Assembly: GCF_020966755.1 (NCBI RefSeq)
Contig: NZ_JAJKFT010000010.1
Location: 2,754,720-2,818,719 of the forward strand
From: Blastopirellula sediminis
Lineage (GTDB): Bacteria; Planctomycetota; Planctomycetia; Pirellulales; Pirellulaceae
Reading direction: 5' to 3'
DNA: 64,000 bases
The translations under genes and the position numbers were made by a program. Position 1 is the first letter of the stretch. The number at the start of each line of letters is the position of its first letter. A model generated the notes under the pieces. The model made no database searches. It was not told the origin of the DNA and was given only the letters and a program-made list of their open reading frames with translations. Below are positions 1 through 8,020 of the stretch, piece after piece.

Positions 1-272
1 TGGAGGTTGTCGCAGACGACGATCGCCAGCTTTGTTTTGCCGTCGTCCAGCACCAGGCAGCGAGCGTGGAGTTGATCATGAATGTAAGCGGCTGGCGTCG
101 GCTTCCAACCGCCGACGATCAATTCGCCCAGCGGCGGAGTAATGTTGCTGGTCGCCGCGCCGGCGCGAAAGACCGGCTTCGCATCTTCGGCCGCGAGCGC
201 TGAACCGAAATCTGATATTACGAGAAATCCGATGAGCAAGAGGAAGTGCGCGAGGACGAATCGGCGTGGCAT
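1..272 (-). CDS. Ceramidase-like secreted protein, N-terminal part only (gene runs off the window)
   Basis: Only the first 90 codons are present; the rest lies left of position 1. The ATG at 272 opens a clear signal peptide (MPRRFVLAHFLLLIGFLV, cleavage probably near ALAAEDA). The mature start reads RAGAATSNITPPLGELIVGG, the 'GA.. .ITPP.G' opening typical of neutral/alkaline non-lysosomal ceramidase-like N-terminal domains, which are abundant in planctomycetes. A second stretch, HDQLHARCLVLDDG followed by a hydrophobic strand ending in CDN, also fits that fold. The protein is probably exported and acts on lipid or sugar conjugates, but the substrate cannot be inferred from this piece. It could also be a planctomycete-specific relative without hydrolase activity, since no catalytic region is visible. 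Confidence 0.72.
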   Translation of the reverse strand, partial: MPRRFVLAHFLLLIGFLVISDFGSALAAEDAKPVFRAGAATSNITPPLGELIVGGWKPTPAAYIHDQLHARCLVLDDGKTKLAIVVCDNL

Positions 273-444
273 CGAGAATCTCCGTCAGACGTCGAGAAAG
301 AGTTGGGCCGCGGAAGGAAGGGACGCTTCACGCCAAGGGAGCGATGCGGCGTCGAAGGGGCAGGATCGAGATTTTATAATATCGAATCGCCCAGCGACCA
401 GCAATCAAATTCCGCATGGCGGAACGAATTCTGCGTAGGGCGCC

Positions 445-1521
445 TTAGTTCTGATCGGCGCCGTCTTTTTCTTTTTGCGAGAGATAGCGGCGCAGGTAGA
501 GAGCCCGTTCTGAGTTGCGGCCGGCCGTGTCGAGCGGACCGCCGCGCAGCTTTTGCAGGTGCGCCGGCTGCGTGTCGACGAACAGCTTGTTGATGTCGGC
601 GATCACCAGGTCGTCGATTAGGCCGAGATTGACTCCCATGCGAACGCTGGAGAGCAAGTGCATCGTCTCTTCGCTGCTGATCGTCTGCGCGGTTCGCAAG
701 ATGCCGTAGGCGCGGCTGATCTTGTCGTGCAGATCTTGTTGGTTCTGCTTCAGCAGGAAGTCGCGAGCGCGACGTTCGTAGTCGATGATCATCGGCACGA
801 CGTCGTGCACCTGGTTGCGGAGTTCAATTTCGCTCCGGCCGAGGGTGATCTGATTGCTGATCTGGTAGAAGTCTCCCATCGCCTGCGAGCCTTCGCCGTA
901 CAGTCCGCGGACCGCCAGGTTGATCTTTTGCAAGCTGCGGAAGACCTTTTCGATCTGCTGCGTGATCACCAGCGCCGGCAAGTGCAACATCACGCTGACC
1001 CGCATCCCGGTTCCTACATTGGTCGGGCAGGCGGTCAGATAGCCGAGCTTTTCGTGAAACGCGTATGTCAACTTGGTTTCGAGCAGGTCGTCGACTTCGT
1101 TGATTTGATCCCAAGCGGCGACCAGGTCAAAACCGCTTTTCATCACCTGGATGCGGAGGTGGTCTTCCTCGTTGATCATCAGGCTCAAGCGTTCGTTCTG
1201 ATCGATCGCGACGCTGCGGGCGCCTTCGGCTTCGACCAGTTCGCGACTGATCAACTGACGTTCGGCCAGAAAGTGACGATCGACGTCCGAAAGTTCGTCG
1301 ACGCGGAGGTAGGCCAGGTCGGTCAGCTGCGGAACTTCGGCCAGACGATCGCGAACCGCTTTGTCGATCGCGGCGCGATCGGCGGCGGTGCAGCGGCGGA
1401 TGAACGGAAACTCGGCGATGTTGCGGGCCAAACGAATTCGGCTGCTAATGACGATGTCGGACTGAGGGCCTGCACCCTTCATCCATTCGCCGGCTCGTCC
1501 TGTCAATTCGTTTAGATCCAC
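445..1521 (-). CDS. mcsB: Protein arginine kinase McsB
   Basis: ATP:guanido phosphotransferase family enzyme that phosphorylates arginine residues in proteins; in Firmicutes it marks proteins for ClpCP. The kinase core is intact: SSRIRLARNIAEFPF near residue 30, the nucleotide-loop signature CPTNVGTGMR in the middle, and a C-terminal helical part. Length, about 358 residues, is normal for McsB. A GTG at 1521 is preferred because AAGGA lies six bases upstream and the resulting MDLNELTGRAGEW resembles McsB N termini; ATG 1527 and GTG 1536 are alternatives. It follows mcsA by about 65 bases on the same strand, the usual mcsA-mcsB order, so the two are probably one transcript. No ctsR or clpC is adjacent. 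Confidence 0.93.
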   Translation of the reverse strand: MDLNELTGRAGEWMKGAGPQSDIVISSRIRLARNIAEFPFIRRCTAADRAAIDKAVRDRLAEVPQLTDLAYLRVDELSDVDRHFLAERQLISRELVEAEGARSVAIDQNERLSLMINEEDHLRIQVMKSGFDLVAAWDQINEVDDLLETKLTYAFHEKLGYLTACPTNVGTGMRVSVMLHLPALVITQQIEKVFRSLQKINLAVRGLYGEGSQAMGDFYQISNQITLGRSEIELRNQVHDVVPMIIDYERRARDFLLKQNQQDLHDKISRAYGILRTAQTISSEETMHLLSSVRMGVNLGLIDDLVIADINKLFVDTQPAHLQKLRGGPLDTAGRNSERALYLRRYLSQKEKDGADQN

Positions 1522-1586
1522 GTTCATCCTTGGCACACGTTTGATGTGGCGATTGCTATGAAATCAATTCGGCGGGAAAGCGCGTC

Positions 1587-2120
1587 TTAGACGGAATGCT
1601 CGTCGCCGGGTTGGTCTTCGCTTTCTTCCAGATTGCGAATCGTATCGCGAAGCTCGGAGGCGCGTTCGTATTGTTCGAGACGAATCGCCTCGTTCATCTC
1701 TCGCCGCAATTGTATCAGTTTCGTCTGGCTCTCGGTGCTACGCTTGTGCGTGAGGGGATGTTTCCCCTTATGAACCAGGTCGCCATGGATATTGACGATC
1801 AACGGCTCCAGTTCGCTCGCAAAAAAGACGTAGTCGTGCGGACAACCAAGTCGCCCTTGGTTGCGAAACTCATAAAAGCTGATGCCGCAGATCGGGCAGC
1901 ACTTTTCATCCAGCTTCTCGAGCTCTTTGGCGGTGTCGGCCACCTTCAGCTGCTGAGCCAGCATCCCGGCCAGGCTCGCCTTGCCCGGCATGCCGGTTCC
2001 TGGGGTCTGCATCAGGTATTTCTGCGCACAACCCTCGCAGAGATGGATCTCTTGCGGCTCTGCGCCGGTCAGTTCCGTGATATGGAACGTCGCCGGTTTT
2101 TCGCATTGTTGGCACTTCAC
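1587..2120 (-). CDS. mcsA: McsA-like zinc-finger protein with UVR domain (McsB activator)
   Basis: Small regulator of about 177 residues with four metal-binding CXXC-type knuckles (CQQC, CEGC, CCPIC and CPHD region) and a C-terminal UvrB/UvrC motif (LRREMNEAIRLEQYERASEL). In Bacillus, McsA binds McsB and activates its arginine kinase activity. The start is set at GTG 2120 because AAAGGGGAA precedes it at ideal distance and the protein then begins directly with VKCQQCEKPATFHI, as family members do. An upstream ATG at 2183 would add 21 unrelated residues. The neighbour mcsB lies downstream. The divergent trpE gene starts about 345 bases away. Confidence 0.9.
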   Translation of the reverse strand: MKCQQCEKPATFHITELTGAEPQEIHLCEGCAQKYLMQTPGTGMPGKASLAGMLAQQLKVADTAKELEKLDEKCCPICGISFYEFRNQGRLGCPHDYVFFASELEPLIVNIHGDLVHKGKHPLTHKRSTESQTKLIQLRREMNEAIRLEQYERASELRDTIRNLEESEDQPGDEHSV

Positions 2121-2465
2121 GCGGATTCCCCTTTTACGTCGAAGAGCGACCGGCGAAGCGAACCTTTGCTCGAACTTCGCCACTACATCAGAGCGTCTGG
2201 CTGCGGATGCGTCGACCTAAAGTCAGCCGCCGGGCCTAGATATGCCGCCGACGGACAACTGGATTCTATCGGGGCAGGGGACTGCGTCAAGACGATCGTA
2301 CCCCAGCGGACGGTCGCAATCGCGCGGCCTAAGTCGTGCATTTGCACTGGCTTACCGCTGCGCCGGCATTGCCGCTGAGCCGCCCCCTTGCTAGGCTTGG
2401 ACGCAGCCCGTTTGGTCACCTAGCTATCACCACTAGCCGGCCTTCGCTTGCCGCCCAAAAAACTG
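2121..2465. other. Divergent intergenic region mcsA / trpE
   Basis: About 345 bases between divergent genes. The first bases carry the mcsA ribosome binding site. I see no convincing -35/-10 pair, trp leader peptide with tandem Trp codons, T-box or attenuator hairpin. Open frames on the minus strand here have no signal of a real protein. Confidence 0.5.
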
Positions 2466-3965
2466 ATGCCGCACGCACCTGACTTCGCCCAATTTTCCAA
2501 ACTGGCCGCTAACCACGATCGCGTCCCCGTTTTTCGGCGGTTGATCAGCGATTCGCTCACCCCCGTTTCGGCGTTTCACAAGCTCGATGACGGGCGGCCG
2601 GCCTGTTTGTTCGAGAGCGTGATCGGCGGCGAAAAGATCGGCCGCTACAGCTTTTTGGGGTTTGATCCCGACTACCATCTCTCGGCGACCCGTACCGAAG
2701 TGACGGTCGCCACCGGCGAAAAGGTGGAGAAGTTCTCGTGCGAAAATCCGCTGGAAGAACTTCGCCGCCGTCTGGCGGACGTTCGCGTCGCCCACCTGGA
2801 TGGGTTGCCTCCGTTCACCGGCGGCGCCATTGGCTATGCCGGCTACGACGTAATTCGCTACGTCGAAAATCTCCCCCACGCCCCAGAAGATGATCGCGGG
2901 CTTCCTGATCTTTCCTTCGGTTTTTATCACCGGTTGGTCGTCTTCGATAACGTCGCGAAAACGGTCGACGTCATTGTGCTAGCCAAGTGCGACGCCAAAG
3001 GTGAGGCCGAGCTGAAGAAAACGTACGAAACCGCCTGCGGTGAAGTTGACCAGATCGTCGCCAAGTTGACGGCGTTCGACGCCCAGCTAGTGCCGACCGA
3101 TATCGACACCGGCGGCCCGGTCACCTTGAAGTACACTTCCAACTTCACCCAGGAAGAGTTTGAAAACGCCGTCCGCAGCTGCGTCGAATACATCAAAGCG
3201 GGCGACATCTTTCAGGTGGTGCTCAGCCAACGGCTGCAAACCGAAATCAGCTGCGATCCGTTCGAGATCTATCGAACCTTGCGGATCGTGAACCCGAGCC
3301 CCTTCATGTTCTTCCTCCGCACCGCCGAAACGACCCTGGTCGGCAGCTCGCCAGAGATCATGGTGCGGGTCGTCGAAGGACATGTCACCGTACGTCCGCT
3401 CGCCGGGACGCGTCCCCGCGGCAAGAACGAAGAAGAAGACAACGCCCTGGCCGAAGAACTGCTCGCCGATCCGAAGGAACGTGCCGAGCATGTGATGCTG
3501 GTCGACCTGGGCCGCAACGACGTCGGCCGCGTCGCGCAGTACCGAAGCGTCGAAGTCTCGGACGTGATGGTGATCGAACGTTACAGCCACGTGATGCACA
3601 TCACGTCAAACGTCACGGGCCAACTGCGCGACGACTGCGACGCGTTTGACGCCTTGGCCGCTTGCTTGCCGGCCGGGACGGTCTCCGGCGCCCCGAAGGT
3701 TCGGGCGATGGAGATCATCGACGAGTTTGAAACCCGCCGCCGCGGCCCGTACGCCGGCGCTGTCGGCTACGTCGACTACAGCGGCAACATGGATACCTGC
3801 ATCGCACTGCGGACGATTGTGATCCAAGGGAACACGGCGTACGTCCAAGCGGGCGCCGGCTTGGTCGCCGACAGCGTCCCGAGCAGCGAGTTTCAAGAGA
3901 CGCTGAACAAGGCCCGCGGGTTGCTGAAGGCGATCGAAATCACGGAACGCCGGGCGGGGAAGTAG
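2466..3965 (+). CDS. trpE: Anthranilate synthase component I
   Basis: Chorismate-utilising enzyme that makes anthranilate with ammonia from the TrpG glutaminase, the first step of tryptophan synthesis. About 499 residues. The N-terminal region (PVFRRLISDSLTPVSAFHKL, then GRYSFLGFDP) is the TrpE type that carries the tryptophan-binding part. The catalytic block is complete: PSPFMFFLR, LVGSSPEIM, VRPLAGTRPRG, DLGRNDVGRV, GTVSGAPKVRAMEIIDE and GPYAGAVGYVDYSG. ATG 2466 is chosen; a TTG at 2448 would add six residues. Neither start has a good ribosome binding site. No trpG or other trp gene is adjacent, so the pathway is scattered. PabB is the alternative but fits the N terminus less well. Confidence 0.94.
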   Translation: MPHAPDFAQFSKLAANHDRVPVFRRLISDSLTPVSAFHKLDDGRPACLFESVIGGEKIGRYSFLGFDPDYHLSATRTEVTVATGEKVEKFSCENPLEELRRRLADVRVAHLDGLPPFTGGAIGYAGYDVIRYVENLPHAPEDDRGLPDLSFGFYHRLVVFDNVAKTVDVIVLAKCDAKGEAELKKTYETACGEVDQIVAKLTAFDAQLVPTDIDTGGPVTLKYTSNFTQEEFENAVRSCVEYIKAGDIFQVVLSQRLQTEISCDPFEIYRTLRIVNPSPFMFFLRTAETTLVGSSPEIMVRVVEGHVTVRPLAGTRPRGKNEEEDNALAEELLADPKERAEHVMLVDLGRNDVGRVAQYRSVEVSDVMVIERYSHVMHITSNVTGQLRDDCDAFDALAACLPAGTVSGAPKVRAMEIIDEFETRRRGPYAGAVGYVDYSGNMDTCIALRTIVIQGNTAYVQAGAGLVADSVPSSEFQETLNKARGLLKAIEITERRAGK

Positions 3966-3972
3966 TTCTTCA

Positions 3973-4000
3973 ACTAGCCCGCAGCGCCAGCAAGGGAATG
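3973..4000 (+). repeat. REP-like repeat copy A
   Basis: Diverged forward copy (CTAGCCCGCAGCGCCAGCAA core) directly after trpE. Its nearest well-matched inverse partner is copy D at 5280-5309, beyond the next gene. Confidence 0.8.
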
Positions 4001-4015
4001 TGGTCAGCTCGCATT

Positions 4016-4047
4016 TAGTAGCCCGAAGCGCAAGCGAGGGAAATGCG
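4016..4047 (+). repeat. REP-like repeat copy B (variant)
   Basis: Variant forward copy with GCCCGAAGCGCAAGCGAGGG. Copy C at 4187-4218 carries the same variant bases in inverse orientation, so B and C are a pair. Confidence 0.8.
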
Positions 4048-4186
4048 TCCGCAAGCCGACACGGCGGCGCGAGTCGATTACTCGTTTCCCACGTTCGTTT
4101 CTCATCGCCAGACGGGGTGAATTGCAGAGAGCGTTCTTTGGCGGCAGAACGACGTTGGCGTTTCAAACCCCGTCGCCCATTGAGCA

Positions 4187-4218
4187 CGCATTTCCCTCGC
4201 TTGCGCTTCGGGCTACTA
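4187..4218 (-). repeat. REP-like repeat copy C (variant, inverse of B)
   Basis: Reads CCCTCGCTTGCGCTTCGGGC; the reverse complement of copy B. Immediately downstream a further partial repeat (4222-4236) joins the phosphatase gene fragment. Confidence 0.8.
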
Positions 4219-4233
4219 ATGGCTTGCGCTGCG

Positions 4234-4403
4234 GGCCGGCCGTTTCTAGGTGACCTCCGCCGCCGGGGATCCTGGTGGCCGGGGCGCCCTGGACCGCTTG
4301 GTTTTCTTTGATCGGACAGGGGCGTTCGTACGGGCTTGTATGCCCTGACCAGACGAGGTCGGCGTGGTATTTCTCGACGAGGGGAGCAAGCTGGCGAACC
4401 CGA
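4234..4403 (-). pseudogene. Fragment of purple acid phosphatase gene
   Basis: This stretch is a diverged copy of 5459-5632, the part of the phosphatase gene that encodes the end of the metallophosphatase domain. Read on the minus strand it still gives a continuous frame: RVRQLAPLVEKYHADLVWSG, then a changed HTSPYERP and later GGGGHLETAGP. In the intact gene the same place reads SGHIHSYER, so one metal-binding histidine is lost. It has no start, no signal peptide and none of the other metal motifs, so it cannot encode an enzyme. Its right end stops within the same motif and its left end joins a partial REP-like repeat. Confidence 0.85.
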
Positions 4404-4420
4404 CTTGCCGCGGTCTTTTC

Positions 4421-4473
4421 GCGGCGAAATGGCCCAGAAATTTTCTACTGTCCACCTTTGCGGCGAAATGGCC
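4421..4473. repeat. Two direct repeats of GCGGCGAAATGGCC, 39 bases apart
   Basis: Copies at 4421-4434 and 4460-4473, each preceded by a short pyrimidine run. They lie 64-116 bases upstream of the secreted protein gene at 4537 and could be a pair of protein-binding sites, or the edge of another small repeat. Confidence 0.6.
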
Positions 4474-4536
4474 ACTATCTGGTAGAGCCAAGCCGCTTTT
4501 GGCAAAACAAGCAACCAACAAAACTAGGGCAATACC

Positions 4537-5190
4537 ATGAAATTCTCTCTGATTACGCTGTTCGGTTCGGTGGTGATTCTGGCGTTAATCTGCGGATTCG
4601 CCGAAGAAGCATCGGCCCAATTTCCCAAAATCAAAAACACTCCCTTCGACACCAATACCTGGCCGAAAGTAAAGATCGGCAGCGGCAATCAGAACAACTC
4701 GAATTTGATGGTCTATTCGCCGCCGTACATTGATGCGAACGGCAACGTCTACAGCGCGACCAGCAACACCGGCCAAACCGCGCGATATTTGGGCAAGGCG
4801 AAGATCGAGAAGCTTTCCGACGGCTGTTACTACGTCGCCTACGTCAACGGAAGCGGGCGAATCACGCGAAAGACAAAGTGCCCCAGCTGGATGTCCTCGA
4901 ATAATACGGGGGGCAATATTCAGTTCGACAACCAGGTCAAAAAGAAAAAGATCCAGAAGCCCTCGAGCCAATCGACCACCCAACCCTTGACCATTCCCCA
5001 ACAAACGACCAATTCGACTTCTCAGCAAAACGCCAACGCTCAGCTTGCGGCCGGTATTCTCGACCTCATCGGTAAGGGAATCCAATCCGCTCAGGAAAAC
5101 GAACGCCGCCAACAGCAGTGGCAGCAAAACCAAAATCGTCCCTACCAGCAGCAAGGCTATCCGAACTGGCGACAAAACCGCTGGCCGTAG
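4537..5190 (+). CDS. Secreted Q/N-rich protein of unknown function
   Basis: 217 residues. A signal peptide is clear (MKFSLITLFGSVVILALICG, cleavage probably after EASA). The middle (about 40-130) is mixed and could form a small beta-rich domain: a motif ARYLGKAKIEKLSDGCYYVA with two Cys in the region. The C-terminal third is low complexity, rich in Gln, Asn, Ser and Thr, and ends QQGYPNWRQNRWP. I do not recognise a family. The gene is followed by a strong intrinsic terminator at 5224-5256, so it is probably monocistronic. The composition suggests a periplasmic or surface protein. Confidence 0.75.
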   Translation: MKFSLITLFGSVVILALICGFAEEASAQFPKIKNTPFDTNTWPKVKIGSGNQNNSNLMVYSPPYIDANGNVYSATSNTGQTARYLGKAKIEKLSDGCYYVAYVNGSGRITRKTKCPSWMSSNNTGGNIQFDNQVKKKKIQKPSSQSTTQPLTIPQQTTNSTSQQNANAQLAAGILDLIGKGIQSAQENERRQQQWQQNQNRPYQQQGYPNWRQNRWP

Positions 5191-5223
5191 TCCGATCGAC
5201 CATTAGCAGCAGCTAAAATCGCA

Positions 5224-5256
5224 ACACGCCCTGGTATATCCAGGGCGTGTCTTTTT
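5224..5256 (+). terminator. Intrinsic terminator after the secreted Q/N-rich protein
   Basis: Perfect 11-bp stem ACACGCCCTGG / CCAGGGCGTGT with a five-base loop, followed by CTTTTTCTT. Confidence 0.9.
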
Positions 5257-5279
5257 CTTGCGAAACGAAACTGGCGACC

Positions 5280-5309
5280 GCATTCCCTCGCTGGCGCTGC
5301 GGGCTAGTG
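5280..5309 (-). repeat. REP-like repeat copy D
   Basis: Inverse copy (CGCTGGCGCTGCGGGCTAGT core) lying just before the stop codon of the convergent phosphatase gene. It shares the CGCCAGC/GCTGGCG variant with copy A, so A and D are probably the two ends of one older element that now brackets the 4537 gene. Confidence 0.8.
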
Positions 5310-5311
5310 TT

Positions 5312-7195
5312 CTACTTCGCCTTCTTCTCAATCGTAAACGTATCGAACAAGTGATTATCAAGGTCATACGCCTTGAACTCCAACTTCCCGTGGTTCACAT
5401 AGACCATCGCCCAGTGGTGGCCGCGGTAGATGTTGTTTTGGAAGTAGGGACGCGTGGGGCCGGCCGTTTCTAAGTGACCTCCGCCGCCGCCGGTGATCAT
5501 GTAGACCGGGGCGCCATCCTGGACCGCTTTGTTTTCTTTGATCGGCCAGGTACGTTCGTACGAGTGAATGTGGCCGGACCAGACGATGTCGACGTGGTAT
5601 TTCTCGTAGAGGGGAGCAAGCTGGCGAACCCGCAGGTCGCCGTGCGTTCCTTTGTTTGTCTTCCAGAGATTGCCGTAGTCGTCGCCGTCGGACGAATAGG
5701 CGGGGTGATGGTGGCAGACGATTTTCCAAACGGCGGTCGACTCGGCGAGTTGCCGCTCGAGCCATTTGTATTGTTCGCTCTGGGGATCGACCTTCTGGTT
5801 GGTGTCGATCATGAAGAACTGCGTGTTGGCGTAGCGGAAGGTGTAGTAGTACTCCGGATCGGGGAGCGACATGTAGCGATAGTAGTTGATCGAGCGGCCA
5901 TCTTTGTAGCGATAGGTCTCGTGGTTGCCGATCACCGGATAGAACGGGACGCGGCTGATCAGCGGGTTCATGCTGCTGAAAAACTCGTGCGTCCATTGGC
6001 GATCGTCGCTGCCGGTGTTGACCAGGTCGCCGGCATGCAGCAGAAAGCTGGGACGCTGTCCCCACGCATACTCGGCCAACTTGCCGGAGACCGCCGGATT
6101 CCCCTGCGTGTCGCTCATGACCGCAAAGGCGAACGGCGTGTCGCGATCGTCGATCGCGGTGCGGAAGGTGAGAACGTCGCTCGTGAGCTTCGCCCCGTCG
6201 GCGGCGACCGTTTCGGTGCGATAGAAGTATTGCGTGTCTGGCGTTAGCCCTTCGATCCGCACTTCGTGCATCTCGTCGGCGCCGGCCGCTTCGACCTGTT
6301 TGGTGCAGGCGTCGGTCTCGCCGTAACGAACGACGGTCGTCCCTTTCTTATTGGTTCGCCACATCATCGTCATGCCGGTCTGCGTGCCGTATTGCAGGTA
6401 GGGCTTGATGATGTAGCTGAGGGGACCGCTGACGTCGAACGCCGGGAGTTTGGCGAGCGCCTGGCCATGTTCAAAATCATGCGCGACCCACGCCGCTTTG
6501 GCCGCCATGTCGTAAAGCGAAAGTTCGCGGATGCGGCCATGCATTGGGTGGTTTTCGTTGGAGTCGCGATAGCCGCCGACGACGACCGGCGCCGACTTCG
6601 GATAGAGGATCTCGCCTGACTGCTCGTCGCTCGAAGCGTCGAGCTTGCCGTTCACGTAGAGTTCGAGCAGCTTGCCGTCGTAGACCGCAACGACGTGATA
6701 GAGCTTGCCTGGCTCGTACTTCGTTTGCCCTTTCAGGTAGGTCATCTTGCCGTCGCCGTCATCGGCGCCTTTGGTCGCCAGACCGACGTAGAACGACTGC
6801 TGGTCGTAGCCGAGGATCCAACCTTGCTCGGCGTTGCCGTTGTCTTGGATCGCGCCGAGGATCCCGCCCCACTCGGTCGGCGAATGAACGGCGACCCACG
6901 CGGCGACGGTAAAGTCCCGCTTCGGCAAGAACTCGGCGACGCTTTTCAGATCGTCGGCGAGCACGCCGCCGGTTTGTTGACCAGAGAAGAGCAGCGACTC
7001 GCCGAGATCATCCTTGGCGATCGCATGATCGGTCGCCAACTTCACGTCCGGTCCCAGTCGCGACTTTAGCGTGTCGCCGTCGATCGACTCGGCTCGAAAC
7101 TTCCAGTGGGCGACCGGGTCAGGCCCGTCATGCGCCAACAGAGGGGAAGCGAACGTCGAAATCGTCAGCAGCAGAATTGCGGTGAGCCGTCGCAT
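5312..7195 (-). CDS. Secreted purple acid phosphatase-like metallophosphoesterase with LamG domain
   Basis: 627 residues with a signal peptide (MRRLTAILLLTISTFASPLLA). Residues about 30-245 form a LamG/concanavalin-like domain (HWKFRAESIDGD, GGILGAIQDNGN, HGRIRELSLYD). About 258-345 is a fibronectin-III-like purple acid phosphatase N domain (YLQYGTQTGMTMMWRT). About 350-600 is the metallophosphatase domain with the metal-binding series VMSDTQ, HAGDLVNTG, VIGNHE, CHHHPAYSS and SGHIHSYERTWP. It is predicted to release phosphate from esters outside the cytoplasm. A degenerate copy of its 3' part lies at 4234-4403. No pho-type regulator is nearby; the other phosphatase in the window is at the far right end. 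Confidence 0.93.
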   Translation of the reverse strand: MRRLTAILLLTISTFASPLLAHDGPDPVAHWKFRAESIDGDTLKSRLGPDVKLATDHAIAKDDLGESLLFSGQQTGGVLADDLKSVAEFLPKRDFTVAAWVAVHSPTEWGGILGAIQDNGNAEQGWILGYDQQSFYVGLATKGADDGDGKMTYLKGQTKYEPGKLYHVVAVYDGKLLELYVNGKLDASSDEQSGEILYPKSAPVVVGGYRDSNENHPMHGRIRELSLYDMAAKAAWVAHDFEHGQALAKLPAFDVSGPLSYIIKPYLQYGTQTGMTMMWRTNKKGTTVVRYGETDACTKQVEAAGADEMHEVRIEGLTPDTQYFYRTETVAADGAKLTSDVLTFRTAIDDRDTPFAFAVMSDTQGNPAVSGKLAEYAWGQRPSFLLHAGDLVNTGSDDRQWTHEFFSSMNPLISRVPFYPVIGNHETYRYKDGRSINYYRYMSLPDPEYYYTFRYANTQFFMIDTNQKVDPQSEQYKWLERQLAESTAVWKIVCHHHPAYSSDGDDYGNLWKTNKGTHGDLRVRQLAPLYEKYHVDIVWSGHIHSYERTWPIKENKAVQDGAPVYMITGGGGGHLETAGPTRPYFQNNIYRGHHWAMVYVNHGKLEFKAYDLDNHLFDTFTIEKKAK

Positions 7196-7331
7196 CAGGC
7201 GAGCCTCTGTGCGGTGAGCGAAGTGGTGGATTGGCGAGAAAACTCTACCTTATGCTAGTTCTTGCCGGCGGAAAGGGTAATGACAATACGCGCATTTCCA
7301 TTGACCGTATGCACCAGCGGTAAACCGAGCG

Positions 7332-7820
7332 TTAACCGATCCACCCTTGGACGATTTCCTCGACCTGTTCGCCGTCGAGCGTTTCGTGGGCCAGCAGATT
7401 GTCGGCGATCACGGCGAGGGCCGCCCAGTGGTTTTCGGCGTCGAGCAACTGATGCAACTGCCGCGTCGCTTCCTCGAGATAGCGGAGTCGCTTCTGCTGG
7501 TCGCGGAACAACGGGTTCGCCGCTTCCCACGCGGCTTGCCAATCGTCGGCCCACTCGGCGACGTGCCCGGGATGAAAGGGCTCGCCGCTGTAGAGCATCT
7601 CGGCGACCGGTCCGGCCAATGCGACCAGGACGAATTTCTCTTGCCGCTGTTTGGGCGTGAACTGCGACAGCCGCCACTCGATCTGGGCGTCGCCAAACCT
7701 GCGCGGGCCCTCGTCATCTTCCGGTTCGATGGTGATGCGGCGCACGCGAGCGCCGACCAGGACCGCCATCAACGCGTGTCCCGATTCGTGGTAGGCGACT
7801 ACTTCTTGATCTTCGTCCAT
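7332..7820 (-). CDS. Small stand-alone peptidase M41-like protein
   Basis: 162 residues. Near the N terminus it has VVAYHESGHALMAVLVG, which matches the HEXGH zinc-protease motif of the FtsH peptidase domain (family M41), and it continues with a pattern like the FtsH C-terminal region (ALAGPVAEMLYSG, later LLAHETLDGEQVEEIV). There is no AAA ATPase module and no membrane segment. ATG 7820 is chosen because AAAGG lies nine bases upstream; longer frames add a low-complexity, unrelated N terminus. It could process small or unfolded substrates without ATP, or be a regulatory relic. Planctomycetes carry several such short M41-like proteins. Function not established. Confidence 0.82.
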   Translation of the reverse strand: MDEDQEVVAYHESGHALMAVLVGARVRRITIEPEDDEGPRRFGDAQIEWRLSQFTPKQRQEKFVLVALAGPVAEMLYSGEPFHPGHVAEWADDWQAAWEAANPLFRDQQKRLRYLEEATRQLHQLLDAENHWAALAVIADNLLAHETLDGEQVEEIVQGWIG

Positions 7821-8020
7821 GGCGACCTTTCTGCGTCGCGGCAGCATAGCAGATTGTAGCGGCGGCGACGATTTGCCGCCGGCGATTTGGTCAATTGGAG
7901 GGGGGCGGAATGAGGTTCTAGCGTGATTTGATCTCGGCGGTCTGGTAGACTTGCTCGGCGGCTCACCTTGCATCGCCTCTCTCGCTCCCTTCCTGCGCAA
8001 TTTGATATATCGCCTCGGTT

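Larger units (their letters stand above)
3966..4536. other. Repeat-rich intergenic region with gene fragment
   Basis: About 570 bases without an intact gene. It holds three copies of the 31-bp inverted-repeat family (3973-4000, 4016-4047, 4187-4218), a partial copy near 4222-4236, a degenerate fragment of the purple acid phosphatase gene (4234-4403), and two direct repeats of GCGGCGAAATGGCC at 4421-4434 and 4460-4473. The promoter of the secreted protein at 4537 must lie in the last part. Confidence 0.7.

Noticed and set aside
2121-2465. Trp attenuator or T-box ahead of trpE
   Set aside because: No leader with tandem Trp codons, no T-box motif and no terminator hairpin found.
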